Positions 11,230 through 24,980 are shown, counted from the stretch's first letter. The stretch: 64,000 nucleotides of DNA from Ailurus styani (GCA_002007465.1 LNAC01000032.1:4338536-4402535); one strand, 5' to 3'. The notes: generated by a model from the letters alone, not told the origin. A program made the numbers and translations.

Positions 11230-11425
11230 TTTTTTTTTTGATTTTATTTATTTCTTTGACAGAGAGAGACACAGCGAGAAAAGGAACACAAGCAGGGGAA
11301 GTGGGAGAGGGAGAAGCTGGCTTCCTGCTCAGCAGGGAGCCCGACATGGGGCTCGATCCCAGCACCCTGGGATCAGGGGCCGAGCCAAAGGCAGATGCTT
11401 AACAACTGAGCCACCCAAGTGCCCC
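11230..11425 (-). mobile_element. Can-SINE, minus
   Basis: This is a reverse copy flanked by AACGTTMTTCTTCTA (15 bases, one mismatch). It lies about 140 bases from a plus-strand SINE, forming an inverted pair in intron 4. Confidence 0.92.
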
Positions 11426-11738
11426 AACGTTCTTCTTCTAATTGGCACAGTTCTTTGCCCAGATAGAAGACAGGCAAAAATCTGTTGGGAAAAACACTAG
11501 AAAACCCATTTAGTTTTACGATTCTTAAATACCACTTCCAAATCCATTTAACACTGGCACCTGGGGTAAAATCATGCTAGACATGTCCAACGGGCAACTT
11601 TTATTTTGATTGTCCATTCCTGAGGCACACATAAATACGTGCTCACATCCCAGTTCAGAGGGCCTGGGAGACTATTTTCGAACACCCTATCAGAGCTCAA
11701 CGTGAGCACTTATCAAACAGTTAAGATTCTTGACATAC

Positions 11739-11858
11739 TTGAGCAGGACCCATCTGGCATGAGCATATATCCGTTGAGACAGTAGCACTTGTAGCTGCCG
11801 TAAGTGTTCATGCACCTGTGCTTGCACGGCCGCGGCTTCAGGCCACACTCATTTAGAT
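11739..11858 (-). CDS. NPNT: NPNT exon 4: calcium-binding EGF-like domain 2
   Basis: This 120-base exon encodes residues 89-128 plus one base of Ser129. It begins [16 protein letters not shown] and ends LMPDGSCS. The DLNEC start and the tyrosine-bearing GSYKCYC core are hallmarks of a calcium-binding EGF domain, with six cysteines. The acceptor is CTTTGCAG|AT and the donor is TCAA|GTATGT, phase 1-1. The visible residues are identical to the human protein as I remember it, marking one of the most constrained parts of the gene. Confidence 0.96.
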
Positions 11859-13041
11859 CTGCAAAGAACGGGGGTTGATGCAACAGAATGAGAAAGCCTC
11901 GACACGAATGTAAAACCATTTAAAATACCTCTCTATATTGAAGAATGAACGAGAAAAGCAGGACAAGCTGTAGCAACCAGTTGTTAACCTAAGAGACAGA
12001 GGCTGTTGATACCATCTTACTTCCATGCTAGTTACACTATGGGTGACCAGGAGCTTTCTATCAGAAATGACCCAACGCCTCGTAACAATGAGAGGGTTGT
12101 GTGAATTTCTGGAGCTTAGGTTACCTAGTACCTGTGGCCTCTATCCACAAAGGACAGTTGGGAAAATTCTCCTCACAGACACGTGTCTACCTTATCATCA
12201 GCCCTACCCTCCTCCTCATGGGTGGAAGTGCTCTGCTATCTACCTGACTCCAATATCCTCCAAATATCTGAGTTGACTACTAGCTTCACTCCTGACTATG
12301 CGATCTTCCTCTTTCAATTTCCTTGTCTCTGTTTTAGAAAGATTCTCTGTGAGCCTATCTTAGTTTACAGCAAGTATTTTAAAACATTTGGCTGCTTTGA
12401 CCTTTCCAAAGGAAAGCTCTATTTTCAGAGGGTAAGAGCTACATGAATTAGAGTGATCACTGTTGTGGCTTCTCTTGTCCAATCTTGCAGATTCTATACT
12501 GATCTCACACTAAAGTAGAAATTTCAGTTTCCTGCTTTCCTGAGGTATTCAAGTCACAAAATAAACAAACCACCCAAAAACCTACCCTCCAACATATTTT
12601 CATTCATTTGGCAGTTAAGAAAGTCATATGGAAATACTAAGGGATGATACATAATGGACTATTATTATGTATTTTAGGTTTGTTGGTTTAAATATCAACA
12701 TAAATTAACTCCACATAAGAATTTTCTAACCCAAGTTGAATACTGCTTCAAGTGAACAGAAAATTCATAATGACAAACACTAAAATAGTAAGGTCCAAAA
12801 TACAGACTTCATTAAAAAGAAATATGACCACATGTTTATTTTGTCTGGAACTGCCAGCGTAAGCACCTGGCAGATTAGATAAATTAATTATTAATCCCTG
12901 TCACCAAATCAGATATATAGATGTATCTAGTGGCAAAGATGCTTTCATCTAATCAAATTTAAATCTGTCCTGCTCACTTATTGGAAATCTATATATTTCA
13001 CTTAATTAAACCACCAAACTATACTATTTGAAAACCACCTA

Positions 13042-13130
13042 ATAATTATGATGTTTATAAATTATGATGTTTATGTTTATAATTATGATGTTTATAAATT
13101 ATGATGTTTTCAATAAATAAATTATGATAT
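13042..13130. repeat. AT-rich tandem repeat, unit about 16 bases
   Basis: There are four to five imperfect copies of AATTATGATGTTTATA, the last ones degenerate. It lies in intron 3. Confidence 0.85.
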
Positions 13131-15802
13131 CATATTTTACTGACTTTCCAACTTGGTCTTTTTCTAACCTTAACAGAACAGTGAGCAGGTCCCCAGCTGG
13201 GCGAAGCCTAGGAAGGTTAACTAAGTAAACCAGATACCTTCTTCATCTCCTTTACTTTCTTCAGTTTTCTACTTCATTGGCTCATGCCCAGTCATGGGCA
13301 TTCAAAACAGAATTACATTTTAAAACATATTTTTTAAAATTTTTTCAAAGAAAGTACTTTGTAGATTATGGTAATCAACATAAATTTGACTTCTCCCTCT
13401 GTTAAATGAAGTAAAAAATTTTAAATCAAGGAAGAGAAATAAATTCACTCTACCTCTCATATTCTTTAACCTTGTATTTCAATATTTACTAAAAAATTAG
13501 AGTCAGGGAATCTTTTCTCATGGTTTTTTTAAAACTTTTTCTCATGTTCTAAGAGAGTTAATTATCATTCCTAATACATCCATAGATCCCTGCAGATACA
13601 CATCTAGCTTTGATAAGTCCCTGATTGGTATTAAATAGTATTTAAATCTGAGCACATTATTAGAGAAAGTCTTTGTTTTAAATATTTTTTTGCACTAAGC
13701 AAATATAAAACAGAATATACAACAAAGCCACAGAGTTAAGACTGAATTCTGTATCTCAAGGGAAGGATACTGATAGATAGAAAATGTGTCAATTAAGAAC
13801 CCTTACGCTTCTTTTTAAAGAGCCTCTGGTCAGAGGTTTGTAGCTCTAAGCAGCTCATATGTAAGGGATACTTATGCTGATGGAAATTTCTTTATTCACC
13901 CTGTCCATGAACTAAAGCTGAAGCCAAGCTGAGGCAGCTCTAGTCTTGACCAATAAAGAACCCCTCAGTGTTGCTAGGAGAAGGGTTTTCATGATCCAGA
14001 CTGGGGCTGCTGGTGGTCTTCAGTTCAGATTTATCCTTCCCTTCCCATGAGAAAAAGCACTTTGGGGTTAAGAATCATGAAACAGAAAGGAAGTGAAAAA
14101 CAATGTCATAATTCAAAAACAAACAAACAAAAACAAGCCCCCACCCGGGAATCAATCTATGAAATAAAATGGAAAGAGGAAATAAACATGCAGCATTCAG
14201 TGGGTAAATGTAGAGACATTTGTTGGCTATTTTACTATTACTAATTTGACACATAAACATCCAGAGACATTGAAAACCATCTCAGAAAGCCGTACTCTCA
14301 CAGCTGGTGACGGGGCGGCTGACACTCGCGGACAGCTGTCTCCAGCGACTGCCATCACTGCCCATCTGCTACAGGCATGCGTGTCCTAAAAACTCCACAC
14401 TGACCCTTACAAAAACCACTGCAGAAATTATGAAATAGAATTCCACAATAATCCACGTTATCAATATTTACCAAATATCAGACTTCTGCTAAAGCAGGGA
14501 GCTTCAAAAGATTAAAAGCATCTGGTGTCCTGGTGATGAACTTCTTTTTCTCAATTTTCTTCAGGGCTTCTAGTCTATTATTATCATAACATTATTTTTT
14601 TATTAACTTAATGCCTTATAAAACTGAATTAATATGTACTGCTTCCAAAATCTCGTAGCCTAACTGACCTAGTAATGCTTGTGTTGCTACCAAGTCAGAA
14701 ATTAAAAAACACTCTCAATTTATAGTAAATTCTCCTATAATAATAAGCAGAACAATATAAAGAACAAACCCCTTGATCACACTTTCTCAAATCAATCTTA
14801 AAAGCTGACAAAAAGAACCTAGGAAAGAAAACTTTAGGTATTTACTTAAATTCACTTTACTCTTGCTCTTTAACATAAATTATAGGGAAAATCTAGAATA
14901 AAAAATAATGAATTGGCATGTGCCTATCTTATCACATCAAAAGATATCACTTTACAATTAAACCACTTACATTTCAAATGCTGTAATTACCAAGTATACA
15001 TTCTTAACGAATATTTATTACAGTGAGGAGTATATTTAAGCAGGTTGATGGATTCAGGAGCTTGGGGAGGTGGGATGGGGGTGAATGAAGGGGGTAAGAA
15101 GAGAGCTAGCTCAGAACAAAAATGCAAGCTGCACAGCATTCTAATGACATTTTAGGAAAAACAGAATCAGAAATTTCATTAGCATGCAGACACTGAAAAG
15201 TAGCTTGAAAAATCTAGAATAGACTCCTTGAATAAGATAACCCAATGGATTTTAAGGGAAAATAATCTTTCATTCATTTAATTCATTTGGACTTTTTTTC
15301 TTTTTTGATACTTAAACAGGGTAATGCCTCAAATTTAACCTTTTACACTTTATATGACTAAAGCGGAGGTCATAGGCAAACAAACGTCAGTATGTTGACT
15401 GCCATAACTTTTATTCTTTAAATTATCACTGTTGAAATTAATCCTATTGCCCTAATTCTTCATGCAGAAGAAACACAGGTTGCCTTAAGTTTCCTATTAG
15501 CAGAGAGACAAGAATAATTTAAACCATTTTAATTCAGTCATTCTAAGTTCCCAAATCTAGGAGTGGATGAAGGACACAGTCTTTTTAGAACAGAAACTGT
15601 AAAATCATGCTGCCATCTAACCTTTGTTCAAAGCTTTGCATCACAATGAAAACATTGGTATTTCTGGTGTTCCTGTTCCCACACCGGCCCTGCAGGTGAA
15701 CAGGACAGGAACTACTCTCCGCTGTTACTAACTGGTTTGCTAAGACTCAGACACATTAAATGACTTGCTCATAATCACAGAGCCACTTAAAGGCTATACT
15801 TA

Positions 15803-16000
15803 GGGGAACCTGGGTGGCTCAGTGGGTTAAAGCCTCTGCCTTTGGCTCAGGTCATGATCTCTGGGTCCTGGGATCGAGCCCAGCATCGGGCTCTCTGCTC
15901 AGCAGGGAGCCTGGTTCCTCCTCTCTCTCTGCCTGCCTCTCTGCCTACTTGTGATCTCTCTCTGTCAAATAAAAAAAAATAACATCTTAAAAAATAAAAA
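15803..16000 (+). mobile_element. Can-SINE, plus
   Basis: It starts GGGGAACCTGGGTGGCTCAG and ends in an A-rich tail. A target-site duplication of AAAGGCTATACTTA flanks it. Confidence 0.92.
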
Positions 16001-17397
16001 GGCTATACTTAACCAGAACTTAGGCTTTCTAATGTTACAAAACGCCAAGAGAAGGAAGTTAATGTATGGTTTCATTTCCAGGTAACCTAAAACTTAACAC
16101 TCCGAATGTGCTGGTGGGCAAGAGGACTTCATCACTTCTGAAATCTACTGAGCAAGAGCCATCAAAACCCCAATCCCCGTTGCTTTGGAATTCCTGGCTT
16201 CACTTATGAAAATCAAAGTTATTTTTCCATCTGATTTTTAGAAAACATTCTGCAACCCTGGAAACAGAAAGAGAAACAATATTTGATGCAGTGAAAGGAC
16301 AGTGGAGGCCGCAGGCTTTTTAGAGCACAGAGAATCAGCAGCAGGCATTCCTGCTGCTTGCTTTACATGCTCAGGATGTTGAAGGCTGGGTATTCCGGGG
16401 CTAGTCTTCAGAACATTTGCAAGAAGTGACAAAACTGCAGGAAGCTGTGCAGGTGGGAGTGCAGCCCACCTGAGAGAAGGCACGCTCACCCCTTGAAGGT
16501 AAACTTGTGGCTTGATGATCCAGGGGTTGGAAAAGAGGCTGCTCACTGCCTTGGTCAAGAGGAGTTGGGTAGAAGTGTTCATCTTCACACCAGGAAGAAG
16601 GTAATAAGAGTCAACTTTGAACTGATGTCATTTTTAGCCCTAAAAATCCTTATAAGTATATATTAAACAATTACATCAAGTTGGTGGAGTTCAAAAAGAA
16701 TGCTTTACATACTTTTTAAGAGTGGGTTTCAAGTTCGTCCAGTTTCTCTTTTTAAAATTTGAATTTTTGTTTTCCTTAAAATGTATCCCTGCCATCTTGC
16801 CTCCAAAAGTCACATGTACATTTTACACACATGCACACACACATACATCATTCTCACACCACTCTATATAGAAACCACCAAAGAAGAGATGGTCATTTTT
16901 TAAAGCACTATTTTAGTCATCAACAAAGAGAGAAAACTCAGAAAGCAGATTATACAAATATTAATTACAATCAACCCACTCTGTTTAGTGACACTGAGGT
17001 CTTAAATATCCAACTTAAGACTTTTTCCTTTAATATTATGTTGTCCAATAGTTTAAAATACCCCAAAATTATGTGCAAATTTATGATTTGCATAAGAAGA
17101 GCTTATTTAAATAAATGGCATGGTAGTTCATCAATGTTTCCATTCAAATGTAAGAACTTATGTTTTGGTCCCATTTAGTAGGAATATACAATAAGCTTCC
17201 TACAAAGAAGGTTAACTATTGCCATTATTAACTTACCAAAATAGTATAAAGATGGGTAAGACTCAAAAGTAGAGTCAAAAGTGCAATCACCTCCTGTTTT
17301 AAGACCTTCATAGTATTAACAGCCAGTTAAACTTTCAAATTAAATGAACATTGGTTTCTGAGTTGAAACTACCCGTCTTTTAAAAAGTAAGGCTGTC

Positions 17398-17594
17398 GGG
17401 GTGCCTGGGTGGCTCAGTGGGCTAAGCCTCTGTCTTCAGCTTGGGTCATGATCTCAGGGTCCTGGGATCGAGCCCCACGTTGTCGGACTGCCTGCTCAGC
17501 AGGGAGCCTGCTTCCTCCTCTCTCTCTGCCTGCCTCTCAGCCTACTTGTGATCTCTCTGTCAAATGGATAAAGAAAAAAATCTTTAAAAAAAAA
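17398..17594 (+). mobile_element. Can-SINE, plus
   Basis: It starts GGGGTGCCTGGGTGGCTCAG and ends with an A tract. A target-site duplication of AAAGTAAGGCTGTC flanks it. Confidence 0.92.
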
Positions 17595-20500
17595 AAAGTA
17601 AGGCTGTCAGCAATTACCTTAATATTAGGGGAAAGAAAGGCAATCAACTTTCAGATTTACCTAAGCCACCAAAGTTTACTGTACAGTTCTGGGCTACAAG
17701 CTACTGGTTGTTTTCTTGGAGTGAGGAATTCAACGTATGAACCATAAACTTTGTCAAAACAATAGGAACTGATACTTATAAATTGTTTCTTCCGAAATCA
17801 TTATAAAGCACATCATGTATTCAAAAACCTATGTCTTTCATTTCTGAAAATATGCAATGATAGGTCATATTATGTGATAAAAATCATTCCCTAATGGGAA
17901 AGTTATAAAAACGTAATTATCTATAACAGTATCCCTTTTTGGCTGAAGGGAAAGAGAATTTATATGGGTACAGAGACTCAAAGAGAGGAGACTCTGCAGG
18001 AGTAAAATTCCCAGAGAAATCAGGTGGGGGAACAAAAGCAAATATTGCCAGAGTCCGGGTTAGAGTTTCATTATTTTGAAAGGCACCATGTGCTGTATAG
18101 AATAGGCTAATGATCAGTCCAAGCCCACGATTTTATATGTGATCCAGCTACAGCAAATTCAGAAATGATTCTGAGGGAAAGCAAACCCCCAACAGCAGAT
18201 TCACGCTAATCTTGCGACAAGGCTGTTAAATTCAGCCAGTTCCCACATGGGCTCTCCCTGCTCTCTGGGATTGCTCCCCAGGCAGTGCTGAGAGAGCATT
18301 GGTTAAATGCTGGCCATTTATACAAGCTGTTCACTCCACCAATCAAGTTTCCAGGAGATTATTTCTCATAGTACACCACTTGCACCAAATTTTTTTTAGC
18401 AAATACTTGCCTTACATAGAAACCTACTTTTTTTTTTTGCTCTTTTGTTTTTACTTATTTATTTTTATCATCCTGTTCAATTAGGCAGCATATAGAGACC
18501 TACTTTTACTCAGAAGCTAATTGCCAGTTCTGCAAAATCGTCTAACTATACCTCTTCTTAACATTTCTCTCCTCAAGAAAAAAAAAAACCTGTTTGAGTT
18601 CCCATATATCTGAGGCATACTGGCCAGATTTTTAAGATGTATGGTCCAGGTAAAAAACAGTTTACATTTATTTGCTGTGTAACCGATGCAGACAATTAGC
18701 TCTAGTCATGTTTCTCGGTGTCTCTCGACAGTTGTCCCACTCACCCAGGCCTTCACAGCTACTCTCACCCTGACCAGGGCTCTCGGTCCACAGATTCAGA
18801 GGCTGCCTAAGGTGCTGTGCCGGACAATTCCGTGGAACCCTTACAAGTAGGGTGTTCAGGACCAAGAACCATTACATGAAACTATCATTCACTGAGCAAA
18901 TAGTTAATGTGCCCTTACCATGTGCAAGTCATTTTAATAATACTTTTCAGGGACCCAGAAATCAGAGACCATAAAGGGTCTCAAAGAGCAAAAACCACAT
19001 GCCATTGGGAACTCGCCACATTGCTTTTTTGTTAAGGAAGACAAAGAGATGATCAAAACACATAGGTTTATTATAAGCTGTAGTTGTATATTCAAGATTG
19101 GGCTTCAAATTACATTTTCAGTGTCAGCACTAGTTTTTGCAGCTGTAAAATCCCATTTTGCTACTAATGAAATACTCTTTCCCCTAAGGAATATAGTTTT
19201 AGGAGGCAGGATTTAAACTCAGTACATTTCCATTTTCTTTAGAGAAACGGGTATGTATTACAGTAAAAAGTACATGATAAACTGGCTTTCTGAAAACAGG
19301 AGATACCCAGAGATGGCTCCTTGTTACTATAATAGTTTCAGTGTCTTTGAAGCATATTAAAGTTGATGTTGCTCCTGCAAATAAATTTAAATGGATTTCT
19401 CTGCAATCTCAACAGTGGCTTCTTATAATAACCTTCTTTGTATAAATTCCTGGCATCAGGACAACAAAGTTTTATGGTACTGACATATTAATGGAACTTC
19501 TAATGGCTTATGTTCTCCACTTTAAAAAGGAAGCATGCTGGAAGTCAGATGCACACCGATAACTCAATAATCAGAACCGGACATGTCCCTACTTGTAAAC
19601 TTAGACTGGGTTAGGAAAGTCAAAAGGATTTTTAAAAGAGTAAACTGAGATAACAAAAACTCTACTTACTTCAAAAAGACTATCCGGGTATGTTTGGTAA
19701 CTTCCAAGTTAAAAAATGTTATAAAAGCAGCATTGGAAAAAAATCAGTTCATCAAATAATAGATAATACAGAGCATACTTGAGAATAAGTTTCTCCTACC
19801 ATCGGACATGTCACATTTCATTAGCATAGATGTCATCTGATAGTTCAAGAACAACTCCTTATACTTTTTCAAACACCAGTGTTCTGATTCTTGAAATTAT
19901 GCCCATAAATCCCGAGTTTACATGAGACATATCAAGGAGTATCAGATATTGAAGAACAGGAGTGTTTCAACAATATCATCTCCATATCTGATGAGGTCAA
20001 ATAATTATCTATGGGACAGTCAGGCCCCATGTAACTGTTCCATTCAACACTGGAAAGGACAGAAAGGATTACTTCAATTTAAGAAATAAATGAAAAATGG
20101 ACTCTTTTATCCTTGTATCTTTCTGGTGAAATCTAACCCCAGGTTTTATTTAAGGGTTTTTTTAATCCTAATAATAGAACATTTGGGGTTGAAATGAACT
20201 AAAAAGACAAGCTTTGTCAGATTTATTAGTCTAAGAAGATCACATTTGCAATAATATTTTCTCATCTAAAACTAAATTGACAAGAGAAAATATGAATTAT
20301 ATGGACAATAGTTCTAAGTAGACATACTGAGTCTTTTAACAACTAATTCTGTGAACTTCGACCAGACACTTAATATCCCTAATATCTCTTTCAATGAGAA
20401 ACAAGTTATTATTTATCACTTAATTATCATGAATAACACTCTACCTGCCGACATCATAATAATGAAAGTAAATAATATGTATAAAATACCTGGGGCCCCA

Positions 20501-21049
20501 TGCTAAATGAACGTCTGCTTTTATAAGCAACTTAAAACAAAAATAAGTTTGTTAAAATCTTTATTTCTCAGAGGAACTTTGCAAACTGGTAAGAGTTGAA
20601 GGAAATTTAATCTCAAAGGTCAAAGCAGTCAGAACTCAAAGGGACCTCCAAATTTCGAGTCAGACTTCCGACCTGACTTTGAGTACTAAGGGGGTTCCAT
20701 CTCACTGGGGTCCAAACTGTGGAGGCCCACAATTTGCCAGGGCTTCTCAACTAAGCTCGTGGGAGAACGAGGACTAGCAGAATGTAAGGCTTCTACGTGA
20801 CTGATGCTGTGATTCTCTTCTTTAAAATATATTTTAATTAATATCCATGAATAGGAATAAGAGAATGAAATCTAATGAACTATATTTTAAGGTTTACCAT
20901 TATATTTTTATCTTTCAGAAAATGGCAGTTCACACATTTTAGAAACAACAGCCATGGAAAAGCGGTTTGGCCTGAGAACCTAAAACTTTTACATGAGGCA
21001 GAACAGAGGGGGCTTCTGATTGTTAATCTGTGTCAGACTGGTTTCCTAC

Positions 21050-21142
21050 CTTGATTGCAGGTCTTTCCAGCATATCCGGGGTGACATTTGCACTTGTCGG
21101 GTCCAATACATTCACCATGTTTGCACTGTGGCTGGCAGACAG
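21050..21142 (-). CDS. NPNT: NPNT exon 3: EGF-like domain 1
   Basis: This 93-base exon encodes residues 58-88 plus one base of codon 89. The translation runs [17 protein letters not shown] and continues [13 protein letters not shown], the first EGF-like repeat with six cysteines (VCQPQC, GEC, DKCKC, KTC). The acceptor is TTTTCACAG|CT and the donor is CAAG|GTAGGA, phase 1 on both sides. This repeat lacks the D-x-D/N-E/Q-C calcium-binding start found in later repeats. Compared with remembered human sequence I see R-to-Q in CQPxC and N-to-D in IGPxK. The exon is isolated between the 31-kb intron 2 and the 9.2-kb intron 3. Confidence 0.95.
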
Positions 21143-21888
21143 CTGTGAAAAGAGGACATCATGCATTATTTTGAGGTCAGTAGAACATCACCGTACAGCA
21201 TGTATGTCATGTAGTAGTTTGATAATCAAAGAGAAGATTAGGAACTTACAGCAGCGTAGCAGAAATATGAAAATCACTATGTCTTGGAGTGGTAAGGACT
21301 CTTTAGACTTAATACTCTCACATACATGTGGGGTGTCGTGTGTGTGTGTGAATCACTTGGGAAAATTAGCTAAACCTAAGTGCAATGTTAAAATAAGAAA
21401 AAAAAATAGGTAAACTACAAATAAACACAACTGATACTTGTCAATAGTCACTTTACAATAACTTGTATCTGTAATTTCAACTCGTTCCCCCAAATATGCT
21501 TCAAAAAGTAGTTCTCAGTCCAAAGATATGGGCATGTGTGAACCTCAGGTAAATTTCCCACTAGATAATACTTATTTTACCAGAAATGCTATTTCTAATA
21601 TCAAATGGTTCTAAGTGAAATAAAACCCCAAACTCAGTATTTTTGGAACTTCCACTTAAGAATACTTCTGTCATCTTGACCTTCTTGACCCTCAGTACGG
21701 TATGATCGCCTTAACCCTTGCCATTGCCCAGCACAGCAAACAGGAAGTTCTATTCTCCATTTATTATCATCTATCAACTGAGTTTGTCTGTCCTCAGGAT
21801 TGCACAGCACTATAGAACATCACTCAAAGCCTTCAGCCTTTCATTCCTGCCAAGACACCGGTCAGAATTTATTCTGTTTACGCTATAC

Positions 21889-22101
21889 CAGTGGTTCTTG
21901 GCTGAGGCCATCTTTGTCCCCTATGAACATCGGATACAATCAGAGACACTTCTGGGTGTCATACTGGAGAGAGGGTACTACTGGCATCTAGCAGGTAGAA
22001 CACAGGGATGCTCTAAACATCTAAACAATGCTAAGACAGCCCCCTCCAAAACAAATTATCCAGCCCAAAGTGTGCTGGCACCAGACTGAGAAACCTTGCT
22101 G
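21889..22101 (+). mobile_element. MER5A DNA transposon remnant
   Basis: It matches the hAT-Charlie family MER5A from CAGTGGTTCTTGGCTG through GGTACTACTGGCATCTAGCA to GAGAAACCTTGCTG. The two ends are imperfect inverted repeats. It is non-autonomous and ancient. Confidence 0.85.
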
Positions 22102-24104
22102 TATGCCGGATTGGAGTGTGGTGCTATGGCAGATATGAAAATAGAAGAAAATTCATTGGATAGCATTGTCACTAGTCTCAAAGGGTTTAGGATTAGATGA
22201 AGAGACAAAACAATCATTTTTTACTTAACACAACGTTTGTTAATGAGCAAAATGGGTAGCACCTATGAAACTTGTGAAGACATCATCACACAAGCATATT
22301 CACAGAGATTTGTACAGGAAGCCTCAGAGGAGACTTGAGTTTGGTTCTTCACACATGGGAAGATAGAGAAGGGGAAGACTCACTAAGGTAAGGAGAGTTA
22401 TACAGCACAACAGACTATCACTTACTCAGGGGGCACCGAGGCAGAATCAAGCTAAAGACATACGTTAACGTCAGTGAAAAAATGAGACATAGACAATCCT
22501 AGGTGAGTGATACCAAATGATGATGTTCCCTAAATTTCAGACTGAGGAATATATACTTTATCTATAGGAAATAGAAGCTTCTGGAAGTTTATTATCATCA
22601 TCAGGAGAATGACCTGATAAAAATAAAAATTCTGGGGATATGAACCTGGTGGTGATATGGGGGATGGACTAGAAAAAGTCTAGTTGACATGAGAAAGGGA
22701 TGATCTGTTTGCAACAGAAAAGATGGGCTTCCGTAAGCACTGAGTGAAGAGTAGACACATCTTGAAGACCAAGGGGAGTAGAGCTGACAATGACCCTAAG
22801 CTCTAAAGTCCCTGACTTTACCTCCCATATCAGCCAAGGCTGTTTTTCATTCTGGGATAGGCTCGTAGTTTTCTCTATCACAATTCTCAAACTTCATTTC
22901 CTTCAGAGCTTGAATACTCCTGTAAAACTGAGGGGCAAGTGATTTCTGGTGTTTTCTACATTTCCTCATTCAACTCTTGCTGACCTTTCCCTCACCTGGC
23001 ACTCCATGGGGCTTATTTGCCAATCTTACTTCCAGCCTTTCCTGCTTGTTTGTCACCCCACTTGGACCCTGTATCACTATTAATCCTTAGACAGTGCTGC
23101 TCAGGAAGTATTATTAAAAAGCTTGCAGAAAGAAGGGATGAGCAGAGTAGAAGGTGCAAATGATAGAGAAATGCAAATTTCCCCTGGAAAACACTTAACA
23201 TGTGATTTTAGATATGGCATGAAATTCAAAAGGAAACAATTTTGTTCAGATCAGTAAGAAGAAATGATCTATCTGGAAGGGCCTTCCAAAATTATTCTTC
23301 AGTCAACTGTATACCAGTAGATGGTTTATATGCAGTTTTTAAAATAAGTCCCGGAAACAAAGCAGTCTTTATGTAACTTCCAGGCCCCATAACCAAGAAA
23401 TGCAAGTTAAAGGTTTTTTTTAAATCTTAAAAAAAAAGATCTGCCATACATTTTAATGTTTACATATGAACACAATCTGAATGAATCAATTATCACGGAG
23501 GCACCCAGAGTGTCGTAATTTAAAAAAAAAAAAAAACACTCAAGATCAGTAAGTATGAGTTGAATTAATAATCCCCCAAATAGCTGGAAAATATCTCTAA
23601 AAACATGAAAAAGTAGTTTAGAAAGTACCACTTAAGAACATGAAAAAGTTTATTGAGAAGAGGACACATTATGAAACAAACTCCAGGAGCCAAGGCTGTT
23701 TTGCCTTTTGACCCTTTGACTGGCTTGATGACCATCCATTTATTGTCCTTTCAGGTGCTGTACAGGAACAAAAGTTTTTATTGCCCCCTCCCTTTCTTGT
23801 TGTTTGTTTTCAGTGCCCTAATCTTGGGTACATCAAATGCACACATTCCAAGAGGCCAAGACAGCTAACGTTTCTTACATGTTTATGGTGTCAGTAATTC
23901 TCAAACAAACTGCTATCAGCACTCTACCCAACAGACTGTTCACTAAAGTGACCAAGGACCTATATATTAGCCAACAGCTTCTGATGGGATAGGATCCTCA
24001 AAATGCTGATATCACCAATTATTTTTTCTTACAAAAAGAAAACACTCAGAAAAATGTTGCATAAAAGAACTTCTTCCTACTACCTTGCTGGCATTGGGTC
24101 TGCG

Positions 24105-24200
24105 ATGGAATTCAATAAATATGCATTGAACAATTGTTATATACATGTATTATACCAGGCAAGTGTCCGGGACAGGGGATGAGAGAGTCACTGAGCATAT
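24105..24200 (-). repeat. L2-like fragment (reverse)
   Basis: AATTCAATAAATATGCATTG followed by TATACCAGGCAAGTGTCC resembles the reverse of the L2 3' end. It is short and diverged. Confidence 0.4.
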
Positions 24201-24589
24201 GAAAAATTAGCTGTGAAACTAGAATGCATTGGCCCAAACTTACCAAGAACTCAGAGAAAGGAGATGAAAGAAGAAAGGGAGGAGGGGCAGGATAGTCATA
24301 ATATATGACACACAACTATGACCACAGTCCTCCGCCAAAAAATTGTACTCTGACCAATGCCCTAGAGGTTAAGAGGCTGAGACAGTTGGGATGGAAGACA
24401 AAAGCCTTTCAGAATATGCACAGTGTGGGGGAAGGGAAGGTAAGAGAAGGGGTTCTCAGTGAGTGCCAAATGTTTTAGCTGAGCTACACTGTAAAGTGCT
24501 TACAACAGCAGAGGAGATCAAAAGAAAGGTTAGGGCAGATCATAAAAGGTACCAGTGGCAGCAATTGCTGGGTGCCCACCGATATCTAT

Positions 24590-24980
24590 TTTTCCCTTCT
24601 TTTTAAAACTAGAGTGGCTTTTCTGTTTGCGTGTTTGGGGAGTGGGAAATGAGTTAGCAATGGAAAACTACATTCCCTATCTTCCCTGGTGGATCTGGGT
24701 AGCCAAGTGACTAAATTCTGGCTGGTTGTAGGTAAACAGAAGCTACTGGGTGGGGCTTTTGGGATGCTACTTAAAAGGGGACTAACTAGTCAGTCACTGA
24801 ACTACAGCGGCCCCTTTATGACCATGTGGTGATTCTGAGAAGGGAGAAAAGTACAGAGCAAGAAGTCATAATATCAACCCTAAGTTAGCATCCTAGCAAT
24901 TTAGGGTACTGTTTCTTGTGTCACTGTTACTTGCAGCTAAATACATTTCCTAACGGACTACCCTTGAACACAAAGTTGCG
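24590..24980. repeat. Ancient interspersed repeat, unassigned
   Basis: The combination of ACTACATTCCCTATCTTCCC, CAAGTGACTAAATTCTGGC and a closing TTACTTGCAGCTAAATACAT resembles an old mammalian interspersed repeat that I remember but cannot name with confidence. Confidence 0.4.

Larger units (their letters stand above)
10063..11738 (-). other. NPNT: NPNT intron 4
   Basis: This is a 1.7-kb intron with two SINEs in opposite orientation (plus at 10891-11092, minus at 11230-11425) only about 140 bases apart. They could base-pair in the pre-mRNA. No other feature is seen. Confidence 0.85.
11859..21049 (-). other. NPNT: NPNT intron 3 (9.2 kb)
   Basis: This is an AT-rich intron with two plus-strand SINEs (15803-16000, 17398-17594) and a short AT-rich tandem repeat near 13042-13130. 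A 116-codon open frame at 16238-16588 on the minus strand resembles nothing I know. The segments 12000-13040, 13130-15800 and 17600-21000 show no feature I can support. Confidence 0.85.
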
